A DNA stretch of 30,761 bases from M3007 sp046160345 (lineage in GTDB: Bacteria > Bacteroidota > Bacteroidia > Chitinophagales > Saprospiraceae): assembly GCA_046160345.1 (NCBI GenBank), contig JBJXGO010000100.1, forward strand, positions 1 through 30,761, given 5' to 3'. This document shows positions 1-6,893 of the stretch, one piece after another. Numbering within the stretch: the stretch's first letter is position 1; each line of letters begins with the position of its first letter. The notes under the pieces are model-generated. The model did not search any database. It saw only the letters and a program-made list of their open reading frames with translations, and was not told where the DNA came from. The translations under genes were made by a program, and so were the position numbers.

Positions 1-993
1 TAAATAATTATTCGGAGGATCGAGCGTAAAATGCTGGCAGTCTATTTCCACTACAGTCCAGCCCGGCGCGGGTATAATCGAGGCAAAAGTATCCGACTCG
101 ATACTGACATTGAAACCAGTGAAACAATAAGCCCCCGTATTGTCCACACTAAAGGAATATGCGCAGGAGCTGGAAGAAGTGTCGGGCTTCTGCACCACAT
201 CCATATAAATCGAATCACACGAACACCCCGGGCAATTCCCAAAATTCCTTTCCACTTGCTGCGACGGGGCCAAGTCCACGGTATATTGGCCACTCGCAGG
301 GACATTGGGCGTCCAGCCCATCCTTCCACCTTCTTTGACGATATATATACCTTTGGAGCGATCATAAAAAGCATAATTGCCGCCAGCATCGGTCACTTGC
401 TCTTCAATCAAATTACCGTCAGCATTCAGCAATTGAATGGGCCAGCCTGGAATGGTGGTTTGGTTCGAGTATGGCAGGCTGCCACATTCCCGGTATTTCA
501 CGCCAATGATGCTGGCATCTTTCGGATCAGGGCAAGATTCAATCGGAATTCCGCCAATAAGCTCACAGCCCACCATGGCACAATTGTCGAGGTAGGCAAT
601 ATTCATGGTTGTGTTCAGGTCGGGAGGCAGTGTGAAAAGAAGGGGTACCTGGTTGCCCAGAGGGACAAAGCCCTGATTGTGGTGTACCCAGAGTTCTGAA
701 GGACTGATCACCTCTAAGGTAAATCCGGCCGCAGCATTAACACTCCAGGAGGAAAAAGTGCCTGTCGCAAGGATGTAGCGAATTTCGATAAAGCACTCTG
801 ATGTGTTGGTGTATCTCGCCCTGAATTTGCAAGGTTCGTAGTGCTCAAAAGAGAAAGAGATTCCATTGCATTGGCCTTGACCGCATACGTTGTTTGCATA
901 AAATAATGCAAACAAGGTAAGGAACACCGCAAGTCGCCGATAGCTGCTAACTACGTGGCATTTTTTTGAAAAACTGAGTTTGAACTGGTTCAT
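1..993 (-). CDS. Secreted SdrD-B-like surface protein, partial (3' end outside window)
   Basis: An open frame starts with ATG at 993 and runs without a stop to base 1, giving 331 codons and no C-terminus in the window. Residues 1-39 look like a signal peptide with a long n-region, a hydrophobic core near 21-35 and a cleavage region ending CGQ. Residues 40-155 form a Cys-containing beta-type domain I do not recognise. Residues about 161-254 resemble an SdrD-B/Cna-B fold (GVKYREC, then IPGWPIQLLNADG and TDAGGNYAF), the Ig-like module of surface adhesins. A further Cys-rich beta region starts near 254. Proteins of this kind in Bacteroidota often end in a T9SS sorting domain, but that part is not visible. 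It is divergent from the CHAT gene, with 99 bp between the starts. Reading frame and domain style are well supported; the exact role is unknown. Confidence 0.8.
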   Translation of the reverse strand, partial: MNQFKLSFSKKCHVVSSYRRLAVFLTLFALFYANNVCGQGQCNGISFSFEHYEPCKFRARYTNTSECFIEIRYILATGTFSSWSVNAAAGFTLEVISPSELWVHHNQGFVPLGNQVPLLFTLPPDLNTTMNIAYLDNCAMVGCELIGGIPIESCPDPKDASIIGVKYRECGSLPYSNQTTIPGWPIQLLNADGNLIEEQVTDAGGNYAFYDRSKGIYIVKEGGRMGWTPNVPASGQYTVDLAPSQQVERNFGNCPGCSCDSIYMDVVQKPDTSSSSCAYSFSVDNTGAYCFTGFNVSIESDTFASIIPAPGWTVVEIDCQHFTLDPPNNYL

Positions 994-1092
994 ATCAAAA
1001 AACAAGGTTTAGTAGTTTAAAGATTTATACTTTCGACCATTAATCTCCCCACACTTTCATTTTGTAACCCTTAACCAAATATTTTTTAAAAC

Positions 1093-4068
1093 ATGAAAGC
1101 GTGTTTCCCAATTCTACTGTGTGCCCTGCTTTGGGTGTGTTTTTTCAGTTTTTCTGCGGCGCAAAACCCGGTACAAATAGCGCCCGCTGATGCGACTTCG
1201 GCTCGCCAACTGCTTGCCGAGGCTGTTATGTTGAATGATTCCGGCCAGTTCGTCAAAGCCAAAGCACTCGCCGAGCATACCTACAACTTTTTCCATCAAT
1301 ATCCCAAGATGGCTTCTACTGATTTGGCTGAAGCTGCTTACCAGACTGGCCGGGCATTGTATGCTCAAAAAAACTACGCACGCGCGGATTCTTTTTTTAC
1401 AGAATCGCTGGTGGCTTGGGAGAAAGCGGTGCCAGAAGGTTCTGCCCAAGAATCGAGAACTCGACTCGCGCTGGGCAACACATTTATTCGTTTGCAAGAC
1501 ATGGAAAGCGCGATGGAGCAGGGCCAAAAAACCCTCGGTCTGCTGCAACGGCTAGGGGTTGAAAATACCCTTGAACACTTCGGTGCGCTGAGATTGGTCG
1601 GAAGGGTATTGTACGGCACTGGCCAATACAACAAAGCCATTCCCTACTATGAAGAGGCTTTGCAACGGGCGCACATTTACTACGGGGAGGAAACCGTAGA
1701 GATGGCGCAGATGATGATTTATTACGGAAACTGTCTCAACTATTGCGGTTTAATTGAACGTGCGATCGCAACCTTGGAAAGGGGATTGGCCATCCAGCAG
1801 AGAAAACTGCCTCCTACACATGATGACATCGCTGGCACTTATATGGCCTTGGGGTCTTGCAATCAAGCCTTAAAAAAATACGACCACGCGATGGAATATT
1901 ACGAGAAAGCCATCGAAATACGCTCGAAAAGTGACCAAGGGAAAAACCCACGGCTGCCCTATGCCTACTCCAAAATAGGGCAAATCTGTCTCGAAAACCG
2001 CGATTTTGACAAAGCACTGAAATACTTTCAAAAAAGCGATGAAATCTTTCTGCACTACGATAGCAAGAACGAGCCGGCCTATGCCTATACCTGCCGGGAT
2101 TTTGGTCTGGCTTATCACGGTCTGCAACGCTACGACGAAGCCATAAAGTGGTTCAACAAGGCATGGACGATTTTCCAAGGCCCAGATACGCTCGGGAGCA
2201 TGGGCATGGGTTTGGACCAATGCTACCTGGCGTTCCATATCGGGCGCGCGCAATCGGCGGGCGGTCATTACGAGCTTGCATTGCAATCTTTTGCTGCAAA
2301 CCAAAAAATATTGGAGAAGTTGTTTGGCTCCGATTACCCACTGCTTTTTGAGTTGAATGCGGAAATTGGAATTACCTACACTCGCTTATACCTGCAAACA
2401 GGACAAGACAGTTTTCTCGAACGAAGTCGCACATCCTTCCGTTTAGCCGAGATTGGCTTGGAACAGCAAATGCAAAATGAAACGCTCCAAAGTTTGGAAA
2501 AAACATTGCTCTTTGAAGCATTGCCATACTACGAGCATGCAATCGGCACGGAATTCCTTTTTTTGAAATCGAACCCTAACGACGAAGCCGCCCTCGAAAA
2601 GGCCTGGCAACTCAGCGAAGCCATGCACGGCCAACTGTTGCTTGCTGCTGTGAAGGAAGCCAGCGCAAGGCATTTTGCCGGCATCCCCGATGCCGAACTC
2701 CGGCGCGATTCATTGTTACAAAGCCAAATTGCGATGATTGAAATTGAGCGAAAATCACTTTCGGAAGCAGGGCGGCCACTCACCGATTCGCTTGTTTTGG
2801 AAATGAGCAGAAAGATTTTTGCCAAAAAAGAAGAAGCGCGCGCTTTGCGGGCTGCATTTGAAAAAGATTACCCCGACTACTACAACCTCAAGTACGATAC
2901 TCGGACCTCTTCGCTCAAAAAAACTCAAGAACAGCTCAGCTTGCAGCAAACTTTGCTCGAATATTTCATTGGCGACTCTTCCATTTTTGTCTTCGTTGTG
3001 CAGCGTGAAGGCAGTCGAGTGGTTGAACTGCCGCGAGATTTTGCGCTCAATGATTGGGTCCAAGCTTTACGAGAGGGCATTTCCGGATATTATGCAGCCA
3101 GCAGCGACAAAAAAAACTCAGACCTCTACAAAAAAACGCTACTTCAATACGCCGATGCGGCCCAAAAACTCTACGCAAAACTGATCGCGCCTTTGGCCGA
3201 TTACCTGACGCCCGAAATTATTGTCGTGCCCGGCGACGGCATCGCCAACCTTCCTTTTGAAGCACTTCTTTCCGCGACTCCAAAGGATCTGAGCAATTTT
3301 AGTACCTACCCCTTTTTTTTGCGCAAACATAGTGTTCAGTATGCCTATTCGGCTACGATGCTGCATCAGATGACTGCACGTACACACCTTCGTCCCTCAA
3401 CGGGCGAATTGCTTGCTTTTGCTCCATTTTTTGAGGAGGACACCTTGAGTTTGGTACTTCGCTTGCAACGAGAGGGTGCCATTAGGCTTGGATTTTCGGC
3501 TCTTCCATTTTCAGGCGAGGAAGTCTTTAAGGCAAAAAACCGTTACATTAAACGGTCAAAAGTCCTGACAGGCAAGATGGCTACCAAGCAAAAATTTTTA
3601 GACCTGGCCGCGCAACACAATATCTTACACCTGGCTACCCACGGCAAAGCCAACCACCGCGCAGGCGATTTTTCGTTTCTGGCCTTTGCTTCTGGAGATG
3701 ATAACCCGGAAAATGGCTTGCTGTCTGTTGGCGAGCTATATAACCTGCCCTTGAACGCCGATCTGGTCATACTTTCTGCCTGCGAAACGGGTATCGGCGA
3801 GCAACAGCGCGGAGAAGGTGTGGTGAGCCTGGCACGTGCATTTGCCTACGCGGGGGCCAAAAGCATTGTTGCTTCGCTATGGAGCGTCAACGACAAATCT
3901 ACCATGCTGGTGATGGATAACTTTTACTCAGAACTTAAATCTGGTAAAACAAAGCATGTGGCTTTGTCCAAAGCAAAACTTCGGTATTTGGAACAGAATC
4001 CGGGACAGGCCCACCCGTTTTTCTGGGCGGGCTTTGTGGGGGTTGGGGATTTGAGCGCGATCAAGTGA
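1093..4068 (+). CDS. Exported TPR-CHAT (caspase-like) protein
   Basis: 991 residues. Residues 1-24 are a clear signal peptide ending FSAAQ, so the protein should be exported. Residues about 40-430 are TPR-type helical repeats (for example NKAIPYYEEAL, DHAMEYYEKAIEI, DKALKYFQKSDEI). A helical linker follows to about 650, and the C-terminal third (about 690-985) is a CHAT domain. The expected catalytic dyad is visible: His850 in LHLATHG and Cys897 in LSACETG, followed by the conserved GEGVVSLARAF and SLWSVND blocks and the terminal HPFFWAGFV. CHAT domains are caspase-like cysteine peptidases usually fused to TPR sensors; the substrate here is unknown. The gene stands alone on its strand and converges on a VapBC remnant and a sigma/anti-sigma pair, which suggests but does not prove a shared pathway. 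Family call is very secure; protease activity is inferred from the intact dyad. Confidence 0.93.
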   Translation: MKACFPILLCALLWVCFFSFSAAQNPVQIAPADATSARQLLAEAVMLNDSGQFVKAKALAEHTYNFFHQYPKMASTDLAEAAYQTGRALYAQKNYARADSFFTESLVAWEKAVPEGSAQESRTRLALGNTFIRLQDMESAMEQGQKTLGLLQRLGVENTLEHFGALRLVGRVLYGTGQYNKAIPYYEEALQRAHIYYGEETVEMAQMMIYYGNCLNYCGLIERAIATLERGLAIQQRKLPPTHDDIAGTYMALGSCNQALKKYDHAMEYYEKAIEIRSKSDQGKNPRLPYAYSKIGQICLENRDFDKALKYFQKSDEIFLHYDSKNEPAYAYTCRDFGLAYHGLQRYDEAIKWFNKAWTIFQGPDTLGSMGMGLDQCYLAFHIGRAQSAGGHYELALQSFAANQKILEKLFGSDYPLLFELNAEIGITYTRLYLQTGQDSFLERSRTSFRLAEIGLEQQMQNETLQSLEKTLLFEALPYYEHAIGTEFLFLKSNPNDEAALEKAWQLSEAMHGQLLLAAVKEASARHFAGIPDAELRRDSLLQSQIAMIEIERKSLSEAGRPLTDSLVLEMSRKIFAKKEEARALRAAFEKDYPDYYNLKYDTRTSSLKKTQEQLSLQQTLLEYFIGDSSIFVFVVQREGSRVVELPRDFALNDWVQALREGISGYYAASSDKKNSDLYKKTLLQYADAAQKLYAKLIAPLADYLTPEIIVVPGDGIANLPFEALLSATPKDLSNFSTYPFFLRKHSVQYAYSATMLHQMTARTHLRPSTGELLAFAPFFEEDTLSLVLRLQREGAIRLGFSALPFSGEEVFKAKNRYIKRSKVLTGKMATKQKFLDLAAQHNILHLATHGKANHRAGDFSFLAFASGDDNPENGLLSVGELYNLPLNADLVILSACETGIGEQQRGEGVVSLARAFAYAGAKSIVASLWSVNDKSTMLVMDNFYSELKSGKTKHVALSKAKLRYLEQNPGQAHPFFWAGFVGVGDLSAIK

Positions 4069-4074
4069 ACAGGC

Positions 4075-4302
4075 TTACCAAATTACTTTCAACCCTTCTG
4101 TATTATAGAGGGCAACTATTGAGTCCTTGCTCAACAAGGTGATTTTAGCGCATATTGCCTGCTAGATCAACATCCGATCAAAGGGATATTTAATGAAGAT
4201 TTGGTTTTTGGGGGCCTCTAAAATTTCTTGGACTTGGGGTGACAATTTAGTGGTCTCCGTAGCTGCCCAAATCATTGTATGCGTGTCGAGTAGATATTTC
4301 AT
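4075..4302 (-). pseudogene. Decayed VapC-type PIN-domain toxin
   Basis: Start ATG at 4302 overlaps the antitoxin stop codon (ATGA), the coupling usual in VapBC-type pairs. The frame begins MKYLLDTHTMIWAATE, the standard PIN N-terminus with its first catalytic Asp (D6), runs to NQIFI, then jumps straight to YPFDRMLI. A normal VapC of this family has about 60-65 residues between these two motifs, including conserved acidic residues, so an internal in-frame deletion is inferred. Directly after MLI there is an in-frame TAG (bases 4162-4164, codon 47). Beyond it the same frame continues with a typical VapC C-terminus (QAICAKITLLSKD ... LKVIW) to the natural stop at 4075. Two lesions in one reading frame with both ends recognisable make this a pseudogene; only a 46-residue product would be made without readthrough. 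Confidence 0.85.
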
Positions 4303-4535
4303 TGGCCCAAAAACTCTTCCGAAGTCATTTTAAAATCATCCTTGAAAATTACGGAGGCTTTTTTTTCCAAAATCCCAATAACACGCTTACCATTTTTGCG
4401 TAAATGTTTGGGAATCAGGTATGCCACTACCTCCTTGCGTTTGCCGAATGCAATGGCAAATTCTTCGCCAACCTGGATAGCTTTTAACACTTTTGAAAAA
4501 TTGCTTTTCAACTCACCTACGGTCAAGACTTTCAT
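4299..4535 (-). CDS. Phd/YefM-type antitoxin
   Basis: 78 residues. The N-terminal half (MKVLTVGELKSNFSKVLKAI, then VGEEFAIAFGKRKEVVAYLIP) matches the Phd/YefM antitoxin fold, which binds its own promoter as a dimer. The C-terminal tail, which neutralises the toxin, includes IFKDDFKMTSEEFLGQ. It is the first gene of a two-gene unit and its stop overlaps the start of the VapC remnant. Because the toxin is broken, the antitoxin has no intact partner here. It may persist as a DNA-binding repressor, as protection against a related toxin elsewhere, or as a recent leftover. The frame itself looks undamaged. Confidence 0.82.
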   Translation of the reverse strand: MKVLTVGELKSNFSKVLKAIQVGEEFAIAFGKRKEVVAYLIPKHLRKNGKRVIGILEKKASVIFKDDFKMTSEEFLGQ

Positions 4536-4538
4536 GAA

Positions 4539-4581
4539 TGTAATTTTTTACAATGGTATATTTTTGTAGTCAAGTTGTCAA
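4539..4581 (-). promoter_or_regulatory. Candidate promoter and operator of the antitoxin gene
   Basis: Reading the minus strand, TTG (4581-4579) is followed after 20 bases by TACCATTG (4558-4551), one base off the Bacteroidota -7 motif TAnnTTTG. A dyad TGTAA-4 nt-TTACA at 4539-4552 overlaps the -7 element and expected start site, a sensible place for autorepression by a Phd-type antitoxin. The predicted leader would be only about ten bases. Confidence 0.4.
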
Positions 4582-4598
4582 GAAAAACCTTGAGCTTC

Positions 4599-5456
4599 TT
4601 AAATTCCAACGAGTTTTTCTTTCAGATCCATCGCTTTGGCGCGAAACGGAAAATCCTCCTCTACCACCATTTCGGCAAGCAGTGCCTTGGCTTTCCTGAT
4701 ATTTCCGAGCGCGATCTGGCACAGCAAAAAATTCCAGCGTGCCTCGTGCTTGAACTGGAAGCTGTCGTTCAAGGCATCAAAATCCTTTGCAGCGCCTGAA
4801 AACTGGCCGATATTAAATCGGGCGTTTGCCCGGACAAATCGTGCGCTATCATCTTCTTCCAGCTGTTTGTCATCCTTCAATAGATCAACAACAAGGCGGA
4901 AATTTTGCTTGTAATATGCCTCAGCAGCCTGTTGGGCCAGTGTTTTGGGCGCAGTGTCAGATTCCTTCTGCGTAGCATCGCGGACGAAAGTTTGCGAAGG
5001 ATGTTCTTGATACTTCCGAGCCAGTGCAATTAAACGCTGTTTGTCGGAAGCCGGCTTATTGTCCGGAGTGTTTCCAGGCAATGGACTGCCGGGTGTTTCT
5101 TTCGGAGAGGCAATGGGGGGCGCCGTAGGGAGCGAGGGTGCCTGGTTTTCGACAGGGCTGGTTTTAGACGGGCCATCTGGTTTGAAAACCCAATAAGCGG
5201 CTATCATTAAGCCCAACAAGACTGCCAAAACCCAAAACATCCGATTGAGCCAGACTTTTGTGCGCTCCGAACCTAGAACGGCTGCTACTTTTTTTCGCAA
5301 ACGCAAGGCATCCAGGCGTTGAATCATTGCACGATGTTGTTCTACAGATTTGGCAAGCGCAGTATCTGTTTGGAGCGCATTTTCAAAAGCCGCCAATTCC
5401 GGGCCCTCCAATTCGCCGAGCAGGTATTGCTCTGTTTTTTCGTTTAGATTTTCCAT
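4599..5456 (-). CDS. Membrane anti-sigma factor with extracytoplasmic TPR domain
   Basis: 285 residues. Residues 1-68 are a helical cytoplasmic domain of the anti-sigma type (MENLNEKTEQYLLGELEGPE, common at the start of Bacteroidota anti-sigma factors), without the zinc-binding HxxxCxxC motif. One transmembrane helix follows at about 71-91, preceded by basic residues that keep the N-terminus inside. Residues 94-140 are a Pro/Ser-rich linker, and 160-285 are TPR-like helices (AAEAYYKQNFRLVVDLL, then FNIGQFSGAAKDFDAL). It lies 3 bases downstream of the sigma-factor stop, the usual sigma then anti-sigma order. The role is inferred from architecture and position: hold the sigma factor at the membrane until an envelope signal is sensed. 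Confidence 0.8.
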   Translation of the reverse strand: MENLNEKTEQYLLGELEGPELAAFENALQTDTALAKSVEQHRAMIQRLDALRLRKKVAAVLGSERTKVWLNRMFWVLAVLLGLMIAAYWVFKPDGPSKTSPVENQAPSLPTAPPIASPKETPGSPLPGNTPDNKPASDKQRLIALARKYQEHPSQTFVRDATQKESDTAPKTLAQQAAEAYYKQNFRLVVDLLKDDKQLEEDDSARFVRANARFNIGQFSGAAKDFDALNDSFQFKHEARWNFLLCQIALGNIRKAKALLAEMVVEEDFPFRAKAMDLKEKLVGI

Positions 5457-5459
5457 TGA

Positions 5460-6107
5460 TTACTGATTAAAAAGTGAAGCGGTTGCACCGATCTCCACCA
5501 GTTTTTTGAAACATTTTGAGCGGTGGTTTTTCAGGGCGTCAACAGTAGTGTATTGAGTCAGTTTTGAATCGATCACATCTTTATCGCGGCGTTCCTCCAG
5601 GTATTTCAGGCGGATCAGGTTTTGGCAGTTGGGCTCTAATTTTGAGAGTAGTTTTTCAAGCAGTTCTGTTTGGGCAAGGCTTTCGAAATCTGTTTCATCA
5701 GCCTGGTATTCAATCTGTTCTACATCCGTGGTATCGTGTCGCAAGGCATTTCGGCGAAAGTTTCGCGCCCGGTTTTTTGCAATTTCTATCACATAAGTGG
5801 CCGGGCTATAACCTTGAAAAACATACTTTTCTTCCCTTATCTTTTGCAGGCATATCGTGATACAATCGCAGATCAGTTCCTCTATGTCGTCATCCGATAG
5901 CCTATGGCTTTTGCCGATATTGAATATCGAACCTGACACCTTTGCGGACAAGCAACGGATCGCTTCCGACTCTTCTTGTCTCAACCCTTCGAATAACAAT
6001 CCATAGTTGGTGTATCGTACGCAGCTACGATTGGTTTTTCGGTCCAGAAAAATGTCAAGAATTCGAGCCATGCCGTGAAATAAAATTGTAGGGGCAATGA
6101 TACTCAC
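5460..6107 (-). CDS. ECF-type RNA polymerase sigma factor
   Basis: 215 residues from the ATG at 6107; an in-frame ATG at 6071 would give 203 and is equally plausible, since the first 12 residues are not conserved-looking. Region 2 is seen in DDDIEELICDCITICLQKI and in YVFQGYSPATYVIEIAKNRA, the form VFQGxSxxxTWLxxIAxN of Bacteroidota ECF sigma factors. A region-4-like helix-turn-helix follows (LLSKLEPNCQNLIRLKYLEE, then YTTVDALKNHRSKCFKKL). It is followed after 3 bases by its probable anti-sigma factor. Targets are unknown. Confidence 0.87.
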   Translation of the reverse strand: MSIIAPTILFHGMARILDIFLDRKTNRSCVRYTNYGLLFEGLRQEESEAIRCLSAKVSGSIFNIGKSHRLSDDDIEELICDCITICLQKIREEKYVFQGYSPATYVIEIAKNRARNFRRNALRHDTTDVEQIEYQADETDFESLAQTELLEKLLSKLEPNCQNLIRLKYLEERRDKDVIDSKLTQYTTVDALKNHRSKCFKKLVEIGATASLFNQ

Positions 6108-6135
6108 TTTCAGGCTTTGGGCATATATGCCGATG

Positions 6136-6170
6136 GCCTCCGGTTTTGTAACCGGGGAGGCGATTTTTTT
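6136..6170. repeat. GC-rich hairpin in the sigma-factor leader
   Basis: Left arm GCCTCCGGTT (6136-6145) pairs with AACCGGGGAGGC (6150-6161) with a two-base bulge. A run of seven T follows on the plus strand (6164-6170), the look of an intrinsic terminator. All nearby genes lie on the minus strand, so there is no plus-strand gene for it to end. On the minus strand it sits between the response-regulator stop and the sigma start with no U tract after it. A perfect 10-bp palindrome GCATATATGC (6121-6130) is adjacent. Confidence 0.6.
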
Positions 6171-6236
6171 CAGAGCAGAAAAAAATGTGTAAGAGCCTGT
6201 TTAAATTTCAGTGCCGATGCGAAAAGGAGATGCGCA

Positions 6237-6893
6237 CTATATTTTGCGCTTATTGCAAAGGCCATATTTGGCCGCAATGGTAGCGAGGTGGACCGAGTTT
6301 TTCGCGCCTAATTTGTGCATCACTGTGTTTCGGATTCTCTCGGCATAGGCCTCTGATATACCAATTTTATCGGCAATTAGTTTTGAACTGAGACCCTCTA
6401 CTGCCAAACAAAGTACCTGTTTTTCTTTGGGCGTAATGTCTGGCAATCGGAAGGGCTCTTCCGTTGGCTCGTCGGGGTCATCTGCTTCTGGCAGTATTAC
6501 GATTTCGCCCTTGTTTACCCGGAATATGGCGTCGATTATTTCGTCCCTGTGGCGACTTTTGGCTACAAAGCCGTCTGCGCGATTCCGAATTGCTTCTGAA
6601 GGAAAGAAAAAGCCATCCAGGCCAGTGATGACGATGACCTTCAATTGGTTGTTGCAAATGTTTTTTATAAGAGCGGTGGCACGCAAGCCGTTCATTTCCG
6701 GCATCCCGATATCGATAAGCGCAACATCAACCCCATTGTTGCCTTTGGCAAAATAATTCCATACAGCATTGCCGTCGGCTGCTGTACCTACCACCTTCAT
6801 CTGCTTGGTAGTGTTGATGATCTCAGAAAGATTTTGGATCACTAATTCATCATCATCCGCAATAAATACCCTAATGTCAGTTTGATCCTGCAT
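6237..6893 (-). CDS. NarL/FixJ-type response regulator
   Basis: 218 residues. The N-terminal receiver domain (about 6-128) shows the acidic pocket IADDDE (residues 11-16), phospho-acceptor Asp61 in LIDIGMPEMNG, switch Thr90 in VIVITG and Lys112 in FVAKS. The C-terminal LuxR-type helix-turn-helix (about 150-212) begins ITPKEKQVLCLAVEGLSSK and continues with IADKIGIS, then a recognition helix region and the LGAKNS motif. Its start overlaps the 3' end of the histidine kinase by 17 bases, so the two are translationally linked partners. DNA targets are not evident. Confidence 0.93.
   Translation of the reverse strand: MQDQTDIRVFIADDDELVIQNLSEIINTTKQMKVVGTAADGNAVWNYFAKGNNGVDVALIDIGMPEMNGLRATALIKNICNNQLKVIVITGLDGFFFPSEAIRNRADGFVAKSRHRDEIIDAIFRVNKGEIVILPEADDPDEPTEEPFRLPDITPKEKQVLCLAVEGLSSKLIADKIGISEAYAERIRNTVMHKLGAKNSVHLATIAAKYGLCNKRKI

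Noticed and set aside
31..699. 222-codon frame on the plus strand at the left edge
   Set aside because: It is antisense to the open, signal-peptide-bearing minus-strand frame that runs from 993 off the edge and shows recognisable SdrD-B-like motifs; the plus-strand translation shows no domain.
6190..6225. Sequence GAGCCTGTTTAAATTTCA resembling ends of some IS elements
   Set aside because: Only one copy is present and no second end or transposase is found nearby.
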